Source: Vibrio sp. CB1-14 (GTDB lineage Bacteria > Pseudomonadota > Gammaproteobacteria > Enterobacterales > Vibrionaceae). Taken from it: DNA of 64,000 nt. The stretch is from positions 1,550,001 to 1,614,000 of the forward strand of contig NZ_CP115921.1 of the NCBI RefSeq assembly GCF_040412085.2. The letters are read 5' to 3'. The first letter of the stretch is position 1. Each line of letters begins with the position of its first letter. Below the pieces are notes generated by a model. The model had not been told where the DNA came from. It searched no databases and was given only the letters and a program-made list of their open reading frames with translations. The translations under genes were made by a program, and so were the position numbers. Positions 1 to 8,044 of this stretch are shown here, one piece after another.

Positions 1-884
1 CGAAAATGCAGACGTTCATGAATACCAGGTGCGGCGTTCCGTATTCGGATGCGGGTGAACACTACAAGCTGAAAGGTTTTGAACAACTCTACATCCGAAG
101 GGAGCTCTTTAATCCCGAGAGTCAGTTACCCAAGGCGACTCGATGCATTCTTGGGTCGGTTGATACGCAAAAGTACCGATTTGAATATCACCTTTGGGCC
201 GTAGGGGAAAATGGGGAAACGTGGGCCTTGGATTACGGTGCCGTCCATGGCGATCCTGAAGAGGAGGAGACACAAACCCACCTGATAGAAAAGCTGACCC
301 AACCCTTTTCGCAGGTGGATGGTCGGCAGCTGGTCGCCTATGCGGTCGTGATGGACTGTAATGGCCATGCCTGGAAGGCCATGCTTGAGTTTGTGGCGCC
401 TTATCAAGGGTGGCTCTACGCCATTCGAGGCGATGCCTATGGCAAAAACAAATTTAAAACCGACCTCACGTTGTCTTATAGCGTGCACAAAGAGGTGGGG
501 TGTGAGTATCGAACCATCAATGTTCACCAACTGAAAAACAAAGCCGCTGAACGATTAAACCTTACTAAGTTTGGCAAGAATTACGTCCACTATCCCAATA
601 CTGAGTCGTTCAACCTTGATTACTTCCAAATGCTAACGGCGGAGCACCTGATTGGCAGTGGGAGCAATGTGAAATGGGACATCAAACCCGGGCACAAGCG
701 CAACGAGCCCTGGGATCTACTGGTGTACTTTCTCTGGCTGTATGAATACTTGCGACCCACCATTCGTCTTGCCAGTCCTGATAGGCCGCTCGGGTTGCGT
801 CACCTTCATGCAGAGCAAGCCCAATCTGACGAGCTCGAGTCGTATCACGATGGCTATGAGCTCTCTGACTATGAGAATTACTGA
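1..884 (+). CDS. Phage terminase large subunit (GpA family), C-terminal part, 5' end outside window
   Basis: The reading frame is open at the left edge, so this is the C-terminal half of a lambda GpA-type packaging motor. The visible 290 or so residues are the headful-cutting nuclease domain. Acidic residues typical of this RNase H-like fold are seen at D53 (in SVDTQ), D116 (VVMDCNG) and D236 (RNEPWD), numbered from the first ATG at 6. The ATPase domain is upstream and not visible. The stop overlaps the start of the next gene by one base (ATGA), as expected in a late operon. In the cell the protein cleaves concatemeric DNA and drives packaging through the portal. Confidence 0.9.
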   Translation, partial: KMQTFMNTRCGVPYSDAGEHYKLKGFEQLYIRRELFNPESQLPKATRCILGSVDTQKYRFEYHLWAVGENGETWALDYGAVHGDPEEEETQTHLIEKLTQPFSQVDGRQLVAYAVVMDCNGHAWKAMLEFVAPYQGWLYAIRGDAYGKNKFKTDLTLSYSVHKEVGCEYRTINVHQLKNKAAERLNLTKFGKNYVHYPNTESFNLDYFQMLTAEHLIGSGSNVKWDIKPGHKRNEPWDLLVYFLWLYEYLRPTIRLASPDRPLGLRHLHAEQAQSDELESYHDGYELSDYENY

Positions 885-1117
885 TGACCATCTACGCCAG
901 CCAAGCCAACCTCGACAAGGTTCAACAGGCCATTACCGAACTGATTGAAGGGAAGCGTCAAGTCAAAGTTGAATACGTCACCAGTGATGGATTTAAAAAT
1001 GCGTTCGAGTATGCGCAAGTCAATCTAACCGAACTACGACACATCGAGCGAGCGATGCAAGAGTCGCTGAACCCGTTGCCACTGATGGACAGCATTGAAG
1101 TGGAGATCAAGTTTTGA
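884..1117 (+). CDS. Head-tail joining protein, lambda gpW-like
   Basis: This 77-residue protein matches lambda gpW in size (68 aa) and position between terminase and portal. It keeps the pattern of an N-terminal helix, a GKRQVKVEY stretch like the GKR..TV strand of gpW, and a C-terminal helical segment that starts LTELRHIE. gpW is added to the filled head and is needed for tail attachment. The assignment rests on order, length and the pattern; the sequence is too short for certainty. It begins at an ATG overlapping the terminase stop and ends in TTGA, which contains the TTG start of the portal gene. Confidence 0.8.
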   Translation: MTIYASQANLDKVQQAITELIEGKRQVKVEYVTSDGFKNAFEYAQVNLTELRHIERAMQESLNPLPLMDSIEVEIKF

Positions 1118-2472
1118 GTTATTCCACGACCGCAGAGTCTCCGTTGTTTTCTGATGCGCAATCGCACGACAACACTCGCAGTGAAACCGCGCTTGTCAAA
1201 GAGATCAAGGCTAGCCATCACTTGTTGAGAAACAACCCCGTCGTACGTATTGGGGCGACGCGTTTTCGGGCCAGCTGTATTGGCAATGGGGCGACGCCAG
1301 TGTTTGACCCTAGTGTGTACCCCGACGCCTTCGTTACGGCGTTTAAACACTGGACGCATTATTGTGATTTCTCTGGGTACGCAAACTTTGCCGGGGTTCA
1401 AGCCCTCGCAATTATGACGGCCATCGTGGAAGGTCGCGCTTTTATCGTGCGGCGCCGAACCACCAATTTCATTCCCTTGCAGCTCGAAGTGGTGAGTCCA
1501 ACCGGTATGGCGAGCGAACTCGAAGAACCTGGGCGCAATGGTTACATACGAGGGGGTATCCACTACGCGAAGAATGGGAAAGCGAAGCGCTACGCTTTCT
1601 TCAAACTCCCTAAAGACCACCCCGATTTTTCAGACACGGACGTGAACTGGCTGCCTGTCGAGGATGTGATTGATATACGCGATGTCTTTCATCCAGGGCA
1701 GTCGGGTGCACAGCCATGGATCACGGCAGGCGCCGATTTTGCGAAGCAATACAAGGATAACCAAACCGTCGAAATTAAATCCCGTATGAAGCGCCAAGGG
1801 CAACAAGTCTATGCCTTGAAAGAGGCGGAGCCACAACCGCATGGACATGCACCTGGCCAACAGACGGAGAAGGAAAAACTCATCGTCAGAGCAGGGGATC
1901 TGACGGTCTTGAATGGCGTTAAAGACATAAAAACCGCATCGCCACCTGAAATCACCGGAAATTACCAAGAGCACAACAACCAAGTGCTGAGAATGATTTC
2001 GGGGTTATTTGGGATCCCTTTTGAAATGCTCACGGGTGACTTAACGCAGGTCAATTACTCGTCGATAAGAGCAGGGATGATCAACCACCGCCGGTTTATC
2101 GCTCAGTTTCGAACCATCTACCTTGAGCCTGCCTTCAATAAAGTGATTCGGTGGTTCTGTGAAGGGTATCACCTTACGCCAGAGCCTGAACTCACGGCCT
2201 TTTTTGATAACCCTTATCCCTATATTACCCCGCAATGGGTGTGGCCGGAGTGGGAAGAAATCGACCCACTTAAGGCGGCGAAGGCGCTTGCCCAAGAATT
2301 GCAGTTGGACATTATTTCGATGGAGAAAATCGCCAACCAACGTGGCAGCACGTTGGAGCAACACCTAGACAGCGTCCAGCGCAGCAAACAGGCTGTCGAA
2401 GAGAGAGGAATTATTCCCAATGAGACACCTATTGCAGTTACTGACGAGCCAAGTGATGATGATGACGACTGA
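1114..2472 (+). CDS. Phage portal protein, lambda gpB family
   Basis: This 452-residue protein is the dodecameric ring at the head vertex through which DNA enters and leaves. Family features visible are the LLRNNPVVR motif near residue 36, a long central mixed region, and the FGIPFEMLTGDLTQVNYSS stretch near residue 300, which is characteristic of lambda-type portals, followed by RAGMINHRR. The start is a TTG that overlaps the gpW stop; no better start was found with the conserved N-terminus intact. Lambda gpB is 533 aa, so this form is shorter. The 3' end overlaps the protease gene by about 50 bases. Confidence 0.93.
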   Translation: MSYSTTAESPLFSDAQSHDNTRSETALVKEIKASHHLLRNNPVVRIGATRFRASCIGNGATPVFDPSVYPDAFVTAFKHWTHYCDFSGYANFAGVQALAIMTAIVEGRAFIVRRRTTNFIPLQLEVVSPTGMASELEEPGRNGYIRGGIHYAKNGKAKRYAFFKLPKDHPDFSDTDVNWLPVEDVIDIRDVFHPGQSGAQPWITAGADFAKQYKDNQTVEIKSRMKRQGQQVYALKEAEPQPHGHAPGQQTEKEKLIVRAGDLTVLNGVKDIKTASPPEITGNYQEHNNQVLRMISGLFGIPFEMLTGDLTQVNYSSIRAGMINHRRFIAQFRTIYLEPAFNKVIRWFCEGYHLTPEPELTAFFDNPYPYITPQWVWPEWEEIDPLKAAKALAQELQLDIISMEKIANQRGSTLEQHLDSVQRSKQAVEERGIIPNETPIAVTDEPSDDDDD

Positions 2473-3556
2473 TGCCCATCAGTCTTACTACCACGCCCTT
2501 CTCGACTACTACAAACACCCCACACAGTTCCTAGCGGAAGGCGCTGTGGGGGCGCGTTCAAGAGACGATTCCCTCTGTCATTTGGCCGTTTTTGGTCCCA
2601 CGACCCATCGGTTTCGAGGTGTGGATGCCAATTGTGACGTGATTCGCTGCTACCGGGACATTCGGGCTGATCTTGCCGAGGCGGTGGCCGATGAGGCGAT
2701 CACACACATCCTGATTGAGTTTGACGGACCGGGAGGGGAAGGAAGCGGCTTGTTTGATCTACTCGATTACATGAGCGAAGTAAAACAGTCCAAACCCATC
2801 ATTGGCTTTATCAACGGCGCTTCTTTTTCTGCCAATTACGCCATCGCGAGTCAGTGCACCGAGCTCTATATGACACCCCACAGTGTAGGTGGCTCCATCG
2901 GGGCCATTTATTGCCGGGAAGAGCGCTGTGAGAGCGAGACCAAAGTTCACTATATCACCTCGGGTGAGGCCAAAGCGGACGGTCAGCCTTACCTGTCCAT
3001 GACCGAGTCAGAGCTTAAGCGCTGGCAAACGTTGATTACCGAGACCGCTCATACGTTCTTTGAGCGTGTGGCAGACGCGCGACACCTCAAACCTGAGGAC
3101 GTCGAAGCCCTTCAAGCCAATATCTTCAGCGCCGACAAAATGCTCGAGCTAGGGCTGATTGATGGCATCAAAACCGAAGAGGAAATCAAAATGATGATGT
3201 CCACCGCCAAGCATCAGCGGATCGTCGCTGAGCTTCACGCCGAGCATGAGCAAGACATGCAGGCGCTTCACCATACCAACCAACAGCTCTCCCAACAGAT
3301 AGAACAAATCCAGGCCGATGCGAAAGCGTTAGGAGACAACCAACTCCGCCTTCTTAAACAAGTCGATCAGCTTGCCGAGTCAGCCGGTGTGCGCGATATC
3401 GCCGCTGAGCTGGTGGTTCAAGGGGCCGATTTAGTCACCGCTAAGGAGAAAATTAAAACCGAAGCCGCTAAGCGAGATGAAACGTTATCGCTGAGTTCAA
3501 ACCTAGAAGATCAAGACAACACCTTCGACATGACCCAACTGATAAAGGAAGCCTAA
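2420..3556 (+). CDS. S49-type head maturation protease with C-terminal scaffold region, lambda gpC-like
   Basis: A ClpP/SppA-fold serine protease that trims the scaffold and portal during head maturation. The family Ser-Lys dyad is visible: S137 in ASFSANYAIAS and K185 in TSGEAKADGQP. The FDGPGGE turn near residue 102 forms the usual oxyanion region. From about residue 258 the sequence becomes charged, glutamine-rich and helical, which fits a scaffold domain as in lambda C/Nu3. The ATG at 2420 has a GAGGA ribosome site ten bases upstream, but starts inside MMMTT (about 2456) are also possible. It overlaps the portal gene and is followed closely by the decoration protein. Confidence 0.9.
   Translation: MRHLLQLLTSQVMMMTTDAHQSYYHALLDYYKHPTQFLAEGAVGARSRDDSLCHLAVFGPTTHRFRGVDANCDVIRCYRDIRADLAEAVADEAITHILIEFDGPGGEGSGLFDLLDYMSEVKQSKPIIGFINGASFSANYAIASQCTELYMTPHSVGGSIGAIYCREERCESETKVHYITSGEAKADGQPYLSMTESELKRWQTLITETAHTFFERVADARHLKPEDVEALQANIFSADKMLELGLIDGIKTEEEIKMMMSTAKHQRIVAELHAEHEQDMQALHHTNQQLSQQIEQIQADAKALGDNQLRLLKQVDQLAESAGVRDIAAELVVQGADLVTAKEKIKTEAAKRDETLSLSSNLEDQDNTFDMTQLIKEA
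3191..3556 (+). CDS. Possible nested scaffold protein (lambda Nu3-like) inside the protease gene
   Basis: An in-frame ATG cluster at 3191 is preceded by GAGGAA with about seven bases of spacing. Starting there would give a 121-residue, mostly helical, Gln/Glu-rich protein matching the C-terminal part of the protease. Lambda makes its scaffold Nu3 in just this way, from an internal start in gene C. What is seen is the start signal and the helical composition; the separate translation is inferred. Confidence 0.45.
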   Translation: MMMSTAKHQRIVAELHAEHEQDMQALHHTNQQLSQQIEQIQADAKALGDNQLRLLKQVDQLAESAGVRDIAAELVVQGADLVTAKEKIKTEAAKRDETLSLSSNLEDQDNTFDMTQLIKEA

Positions 3557-3559
3557 CTC

Positions 3560-3892
3560 ATGATTAATTCCATCGTTAAACCCGTCTCACACTCGCTCAT
3601 CTTGCTCTGGACGCATGAACGAGGGGAGATGTGCAACAAAACTATCTCTGCGGCTGCCCAGTGGCCGATGGGGACTCTGGTGGACAAACACGGAGCAAAG
3701 ATAGACCCGACCACGGCGTCATGGGATGCCAGTCAAGCGTATGGTATCCACATGCAAAAAGGTCAGGTGTACTGGGCGAACTCGGTCTTTAACGATCTGT
3801 ACCTGCATTGGCCGACGGGCATGAGTGACGGAGACAAACAGGATGTGATTGATCATCTTGAAAGCCAGTTCCTCTTCATTAAGCAAGCGTAA
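3560..3892 (+). CDS. Head decoration protein, lambda gpD-like
   Basis: At 110 residues this equals lambda gpD (110 aa), and it sits in the D position between protease/scaffold and major capsid genes. The C-terminal half shares the gpD layout: a turn with a WD dipeptide (SWDASQAYGI), a Y/F-rich strand, then LHWPTGMSDGDKQ resembling the LWPEAASDETKK of gpD. Trimers of this protein clamp the expanded capsid. The first 30 residues do not resemble gpD. It starts four bases after the protease stop. Confidence 0.75.
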   Translation: MINSIVKPVSHSLILLWTHERGEMCNKTISAAAQWPMGTLVDKHGAKIDPTTASWDASQAYGIHMQKGQVYWANSVFNDLYLHWPTGMSDGDKQDVIDHLESQFLFIKQA

Positions 3893-3952
3893 CGATAACT
3901 CACTTGGAACGCGTCGCGTTCCTACACTCATTTCGAAAAGGTAACCTGCGTT

Positions 3953-4936
3953 ATGGACCAGATTTTTGACCATGAAGCGTTCCAGCTTCATAACTTAACC
4001 ACCGCGTACAACTACTCAACACCGATTGAGTCAGATGTACTCGATATGTTCATTACTGATCCCGTAGAACACCGCACGGTCATGTTGGTGAAATCGGGTC
4101 ACTACCTCCAAGTATTGATGCCTGGTGAAATTGGACAACACCCAAATATCGATACGCATAACCCGGAAGAAGCGGTGCCTGTCGTACTGATCCGTTACCC
4201 GTTTGATAGTGCCATCGTTCCTGATGATCTCAGTCGCATCAAATCCCTGAAAAACAAAAAGGTTCAGGCCCAAGATTTGGCCACTCTGACTAAGTCGCAC
4301 ATGGGAAAACATCGGGCTAACCACCGTTATACCGCCGCCTTTACGGCGTATTCTGCGCTGAAAGGCATCATTAAAAACAAGAAAGGCGACGTGCTTGTTA
4401 ATCTTCATCGTGTGATGGGCACGACCCAGCGTCGACTGGATCTGAAGTTAGGGACGGCAACGACAGATATCCCTAAGCTGTTGCAAGATCTTGCTAAGAA
4501 AAATCGAGAGCTTTGCAAAGACTACGGTCACATGCTTCAAAGCGGAACCACCGTTCGCATTGGCTCAGACATGATCTACAAAGTGCTCACGCATCAGTCC
4601 GTGGTCGAGTTTTATGGCGCGGAGCTTCACCCAAGGCTACTGGTGAAATGGGCGGATGACCCAAATCGAATCAAGATTTGTGGGGTTGATTTCATTGCAG
4701 ATGAAGTGGAAGAAGTGGTGGAGAAGGGCGCCAGCTATCCGAATGTCCAGTCGGGGTTGTTCTCAATGCTACGAGCACCCGCCGATGTGTTGAGCGGCGG
4801 TACCAAAAATCGTGAATGTTACATCACCACCGAACCGAAAAAGCACGATGAGGGATTAGAAATCCGCTCTCGCGCTATCTACCTCCCTATTGTACGAAAC
4901 CCACAGCTTATCTGTGAAGTTCACTCTTCTAACTAA
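3953..4936 (+). CDS. Major capsid protein, lambda gpE family
   Basis: A 327-residue HK97-fold capsid protein (lambda gpE is 341 aa) in the expected place after the decoration gene. Pattern features are an N-terminal LDMFITDPVEHRT segment, a central ALKGI helix corresponding to the SAVLKGK of lambda E, and a C-terminal PNVQSGLFSMLRAPADVLS region. It probably has its own strong ribosome site because it is needed at the highest copy; the 60-base gap before it is the longest in the head module. Divergence from lambda is high, so order carries much of the weight. Confidence 0.85.
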   Translation: MDQIFDHEAFQLHNLTTAYNYSTPIESDVLDMFITDPVEHRTVMLVKSGHYLQVLMPGEIGQHPNIDTHNPEEAVPVVLIRYPFDSAIVPDDLSRIKSLKNKKVQAQDLATLTKSHMGKHRANHRYTAAFTAYSALKGIIKNKKGDVLVNLHRVMGTTQRRLDLKLGTATTDIPKLLQDLAKKNRELCKDYGHMLQSGTTVRIGSDMIYKVLTHQSVVEFYGAELHPRLLVKWADDPNRIKICGVDFIADEVEEVVEKGASYPNVQSGLFSMLRAPADVLSGGTKNRECYITTEPKKHDEGLEIRSRAIYLPIVRNPQLICEVHSSN

Positions 4937-4985
4937 CCTTGGCGTCTCTTATTACTGAAAGGACGCTGTTGGCTTAGGGGCCACC

Positions 4986-5282
4986 ATGAATGTTGATGAT
5001 ATTGTCGCTAGGACTCAAGACGTGATTTGGGAAACGCATGGAGAGCGCGTGATGATAGGACAAAGAGGCCCTTACTTGGCCCTCCGAGAAGAAAACGCCA
5101 TCTCACTAGAGGCGATGCAGGCATCGAGCTATTACCTGATTTTCAAAGCGAACTCTGGTGTACAAGCCAGCCCCAACGAGGTGATTACTTTTTTGGAAAG
5201 CGGGAACATTGCGGCATGTGTGGTGCCGTCATTTCGAGCGAACTACAAAGTGGTCGTGCAATACGAGCCCATCCCTAATTGA
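4986..5282 (+). CDS. Small protein in the FI/FII head-completion position, function unknown
   Basis: This 98-residue protein lies between the major capsid and tail gene Z, where lambda encodes the head-completion proteins FI and FII. I do not recognise its sequence; it has no clear similarity to gpFII by eye. It is mildly acidic with short alternating strands (YLALREE, YYLIFKAN, YKVVVQYE), which would suit a small beta-rich connector. ATG at 4986 follows a GGGG-containing leader. Its last codon overlaps the next gene. A head-tail connector role is an inference from position only. Confidence 0.7.
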   Translation: MNVDDIVARTQDVIWETHGERVMIGQRGPYLALREENAISLEAMQASSYYLIFKANSGVQASPNEVITFLESGNIAACVVPSFRANYKVVVQYEPIPN

Positions 5283-5911
5283 TAGGCATGCCGATGGCGA
5301 AATTTCATCAACGAGCGCCCCTCTCAGCTCAAATCGATGCGGCGACCAAAACACTCGCACAACTCTCAAAAACAGCGGTACCGAACGCGGTTTATCGGAG
5401 CATCAATGCGGTCGGGAGGGTGTCAGAGCGTCATACCATCAAAGGCATCGCAAAAGCAGAGAAGGTGCCCCAAAAAGCGATTCGACCACGTATCCAGCCC
5501 ATCAAGAAAGCGAAGGCTCGTTCGCCGTCGCGTAAGACCAAAGTGAGATTGGCGCCGCTGATGGCGAGCCGATTAGGCAAAGTGCGTCAGACGAGGAAGG
5601 GGGTGAGTGTTGGCCGACATCGTTTTCGCGGTGCTTTCGTTGCCGATGGCAGTAAAGGGTATGGACGATATATCAAAAAGGGAGCGCGGCAATTAGGTAA
5701 AAAGCCGTATCAAACGACGACCTTGGATCGAACCTTGGTTCTTCAGCGCAAAGGGAAAGGTCGCTATCCACTGGAGGCGGTCAAACTCAACATACAACAT
5801 TCAACTCTCAACACCTATCGAAGCAATGTGCGCAGAGCCTATAACCAGATCTTTCCACGAGAATTGGCGACGCACCTGATTCGAGAAGTCGAGAAAATGA
5901 AAAGGCGATAA
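5279..5911 (+). CDS. Minor tail protein Z-like (tail completion)
   Basis: Lambda gpZ (192 aa) acts at the end of tail assembly so that the tail can join heads and deliver DNA. This 210-residue basic protein shows the same pattern: a helical N-terminus, a VYRSINAVGRVSERHTIKGIA stretch, KVPQKAIRPR (compare VPQRLIRQR in gpZ), then a Lys/Arg-rich linker and a GRHRFRGAFVA strand. The longest frame starts at a TTG overlapping the previous stop; ATGs at 5288 or 5294 are equally possible. Its position before U is as in lambda. Confidence 0.82.
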   Translation: MIGMPMAKFHQRAPLSAQIDAATKTLAQLSKTAVPNAVYRSINAVGRVSERHTIKGIAKAEKVPQKAIRPRIQPIKKAKARSPSRKTKVRLAPLMASRLGKVRQTRKGVSVGRHRFRGAFVADGSKGYGRYIKKGARQLGKKPYQTTTLDRTLVLQRKGKGRYPLEAVKLNIQHSTLNTYRSNVRRAYNQIFPRELATHLIREVEKMKRR

Positions 5912-5913
5912 CC

Positions 5914-6309
5914 ATGGAACAAAACAAGGCATTGCGAAGTGGCGTATTGGCGCATCTCACTGAGAACTTGCCAGGCAATCTATTCAAAACGTCATTGGAC
6001 GACTGGCGAATAGTCTCGGTTGAGGAAACCCCATTATTGATGGTCTATCTGGAGGACGGCGAGTTGGACAGCCAGTATATGGAAAGCGGTGAGAAATACT
6101 CAGGTGTCTTACAGGTTTCCATTTATTTAGGGACGGGTACCACGGATGCGTTGTTGGATGAAATGGGTGAGCAAATCAAGTTGGCTATGCCTGTTGCTCA
6201 TCGCATCGAGGGGCTGGCCACGCTTTATCGACGTGGTTTCCGATACGAACGGAGCGAGGATGGGGTTTATCGAGCCTTGCACCTTAACCATATTTACCGA
6301 TTGGAGTGA
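5914..6309 (+). CDS. Tail terminator protein, lambda gpU-like
   Basis: The length, 131 residues, is the same as lambda gpU. The protein forms a hexameric ring that stops tail-tube growth and makes the surface that joins the head. Shared layout includes an N-terminal LRSGVLAHL helix, the PLLMVYLEDGELDSQYM segment matching VAVYLTGAEYTGEELD in lambda, and a C-terminal GFRYERSEDGVYRALHL strand pair. It begins two bases after Z and ends three bases before the major tail gene. Confidence 0.88.
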   Translation: MEQNKALRSGVLAHLTENLPGNLFKTSLDDWRIVSVEETPLLMVYLEDGELDSQYMESGEKYSGVLQVSIYLGTGTTDALLDEMGEQIKLAMPVAHRIEGLATLYRRGFRYERSEDGVYRALHLNHIYRLE

Positions 6310-6312
6310 ACA

Positions 6313-6876
6313 ATGAGTAATTACGGCATGATCCCCGTCGCGGGGAAAGGCAATATCGTGAGTGTGTTAAAGAAAAATGTGTCGATAGAAACCGCGCTTT
6401 CTGCAGGAGAGGCTAACGATGCGAACTGGGACCACATTGGTTACTTGGCGGGTATTACACCAGTCACTATGACCAAAGAGGTGAACGCGGAAATCTATTT
6501 GGATAATCCTGACGGGTATACGACCAAATCGACTGGAGGTAAAGACGCGGGCGACTTGTCCTTTCAGATTGGTTACGCACCAGGGTTAGCCGTTCAGCAG
6601 CGATTGGTCGATATCTACGATGTCTCGAATGGTGAAGTGGAAAAAAACTGGTATCGCGTGAAGTCTCCAACCGAAGACCCAAACCAATACGTGGTAAATA
6701 TGTACTTTGGACCAATGAGCAGTTTAGGTGCGCCAAGTTCCATCGAAAATTCTGCGGATATGAAGCGTGATATTACGGTGGCAGTTGAAGGTCGTCCTAA
6801 ACTGGCTGAAGACTTTCTTCGTTCCGCTCTGACTCAACCCACTCGCTCCACCTCTCAATCGAGCTCCTCTTCATGA
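6313..6876 (+). CDS. Major tail tube protein, lambda gpV-like, without the C-terminal Ig domain
   Basis: Hexamers of this protein stack to make the tail tube. The N-terminal domain resembles gpV: IPVAGKGN at the start, a LAGITPVTMTKE strand, KDAGDLSFQIGYAPG (compare QKSAGDTSFTLAWMPG) and the VEGRPKLAEDF motif near residue 160 (VGRPSMAED in lambda). Lambda gpV is 246 aa and ends in an Ig-like domain; this protein is 187 aa and ends in a Ser/Thr-rich tail instead. The surface Ig domain is dispensable in lambda, so a functional tube protein is expected. Confidence 0.9.
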   Translation: MSNYGMIPVAGKGNIVSVLKKNVSIETALSAGEANDANWDHIGYLAGITPVTMTKEVNAEIYLDNPDGYTTKSTGGKDAGDLSFQIGYAPGLAVQQRLVDIYDVSNGEVEKNWYRVKSPTEDPNQYVVNMYFGPMSSLGAPSSIENSADMKRDITVAVEGRPKLAEDFLRSALTQPTRSTSQSSSSS

Positions 6877-7295
6877 CCTTCTTAAAGACCGCTTGCTTGA
6901 AAGTTGGGGAGCGCTCCTACACCCTGAGCGAGTTTACGGCCCTCGATAGAATTCACGATCTCGAACACGCCGTACGTCATCAAACCGAGCCCATGGAGGG
7001 GGAGGCGACGACAGAAGAGAAGCAGCAGTATCTCGTCAAGCTTGAACGAATGACATTAGACAATATGGCTCATAGCTTGGCGTTGTCATTACATCATACC
7101 TGTAAGGAAAGCGTAGTGTCGTTAGAAACCTTGGTGAAAACGGAGTGGCCACATCGCGCATTGACAGTCGCTTATGACATGCTCACAGAGCTGAATAAAG
7201 GGGAAGAGGTACCTGACGAGGATACAGGGGATGTGAAGCTGGGAAAGCGTTGGAGGCGGCTTGGACGTTTGCGCACGATCTGGCCCTGGAGCTAA
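6873..7295 (+). CDS. Tail assembly chaperone, lambda gpG-like
   Basis: At 140 residues this matches lambda gpG in length and position after the tube gene. gpG and its frameshifted extension gpGT bind the tape measure and recruit tube subunits during tail assembly. The last codons of the zero frame run through a GGGAAAG heptamer and end 48 bases later, as in lambda. The start ATG overlaps the V stop (ATGA). The protein is acidic and helical. Confidence 0.88.
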   Translation: MTFLKTACLKVGERSYTLSEFTALDRIHDLEHAVRHQTEPMEGEATTEEKQQYLVKLERMTLDNMAHSLALSLHHTCKESVVSLETLVKTEWPHRALTVAYDMLTELNKGEEVPDEDTGDVKLGKRWRRLGRLRTIWPWS

Positions 7296-7585
7296 AACGA
7301 ATCGACGTAGAGCGATTACTGAGTGAGATATCCCTCTCCCAATATCGCCGGTGGCTCTCGTACCTGAGTAAAAATGGCCTAACGCATCGAAACCAAGAAA
7401 GGTTGCTGCAGCAATTGAATGCGGGTGTCCTCAATGCCAGCGGGAGGTTACCAACCCCAGTAACCGCCAACGACTTCGAATGGCGGGAAACCAAATCAAA
7501 TAACCGTCACATTATGCAACAAAGTGTGGTCAATCAGGTCTTGAAGGAGAGGGCGTCCATATCAATTGGGTTTGAAAATGAATAA
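6873..7585 (+). CDS. Tail assembly chaperone gpGT, made by programmed -1 frameshift
   Basis: A second frame, open to 7585, lies one base back relative to G and overlaps its end. Zero-frame codons at the junction read CTG GGA AAG CGT, so the site is G GGA AAG, the same as in lambda. After slippage at 7241 to 7247, decoding continues GCG TTG GAG and adds about 112 residues (the T domain, beginning near ALEAAWTFAHDL). The fusion would be about 237 residues. The T domain binds the tape-measure protein. No independent start for T is apparent, which supports frameshifting. Confidence 0.85.
7241..7247 (+). promoter_or_regulatory. -1 ribosomal frameshift slippery site G GGA AAG
   Basis: The heptamer is in the correct phase for tandem slippage (zero frame GGA AAG; -1 frame GGG AAA). 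It is identical to the lambda G/T site and lies 16 codons before the G stop. Confidence 0.85.
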
Positions 7586-7624
7586 AGTTTAAGATTAGTT
7601 AACTGTAATGACGGGAACTAAGCG

Positions 7625-7981
7625 ATGAGAATACTCTGGAACATAATCAAGTACATGTTATTGCTAGTGACGCTTGCGATGGTCACCCTGTATATCATTG
7701 GTGCTCTTGCTCCTGACTCAAAAAAAGACTTTGTAATTTCAAATAATAACTTTGATGGTTATTACACAATACCATATTCCGATAGTAGATGTGGTGAGTT
7801 GGGCTATCGCTTCAAAACGCTTCATGAGAAAGAGGGTTTCAGCACAAAAAGTGCGATGCGGAAGAGTAATTGTAAAGTGACCTCAAGCGGTAAGCTAGAA
7901 GGGTATATTTATCCTAAAAAGAGGCCCAACTTAAGGATTTTCTGGATAGAAACCAGCCGTGGAGTCTACTACAAAGACTAA
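7625..7981 (+). CDS. Small membrane-anchored protein inserted between tail genes (candidate moron)
   Basis: A 118-residue protein not found at this place in lambda. It has one N-terminal membrane segment (about residues 7 to 27, rich in Leu, Val and Ile) with a positively charged start, so the remaining domain should face the periplasm. Two cysteines (in SRCGELGYRF and KSNCKV) could form a disulfide there. Base composition is visibly more AT-rich than the flanking tail genes. It is followed at once by a strong intrinsic terminator. I do not recognise the family. Prophage morons of this shape often alter the host surface or exclude other phages, but no function is shown here. Confidence 0.8.
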   Translation: MRILWNIIKYMLLLVTLAMVTLYIIGALAPDSKKDFVISNNNFDGYYTIPYSDSRCGELGYRFKTLHEKEGFSTKSAMRKSNCKVTSSGKLEGYIYPKKRPNLRIFWIETSRGVYYKD

Positions 7982-8004
7982 GTAGGACAATTTATAGTCG
8001 ACAG

Positions 8005-8031
8005 GCCACGCATTGAGAGCGTGGCTTTTTT
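8005..8031 (+). terminator. Intrinsic terminator after the moron candidate
   Basis: A perfect 7-bp stem (GCCACGC and GCGTGGC) with a 7-base loop is followed by six T. It lies directly before tape-measure gene H, so late transcripts must read through it, which a lambda Q-type antiterminator would allow. Confidence 0.85.
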
Positions 8032-8044
8032 ATTGGGAATGGTT

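Noticed and set aside
958..1620. Minus-strand open frame of 220 codons opposite gpW and the portal gene
   Set aside because: It lies wholly antisense to recognised phage genes, has no ribosome site and no recognisable protein pattern.
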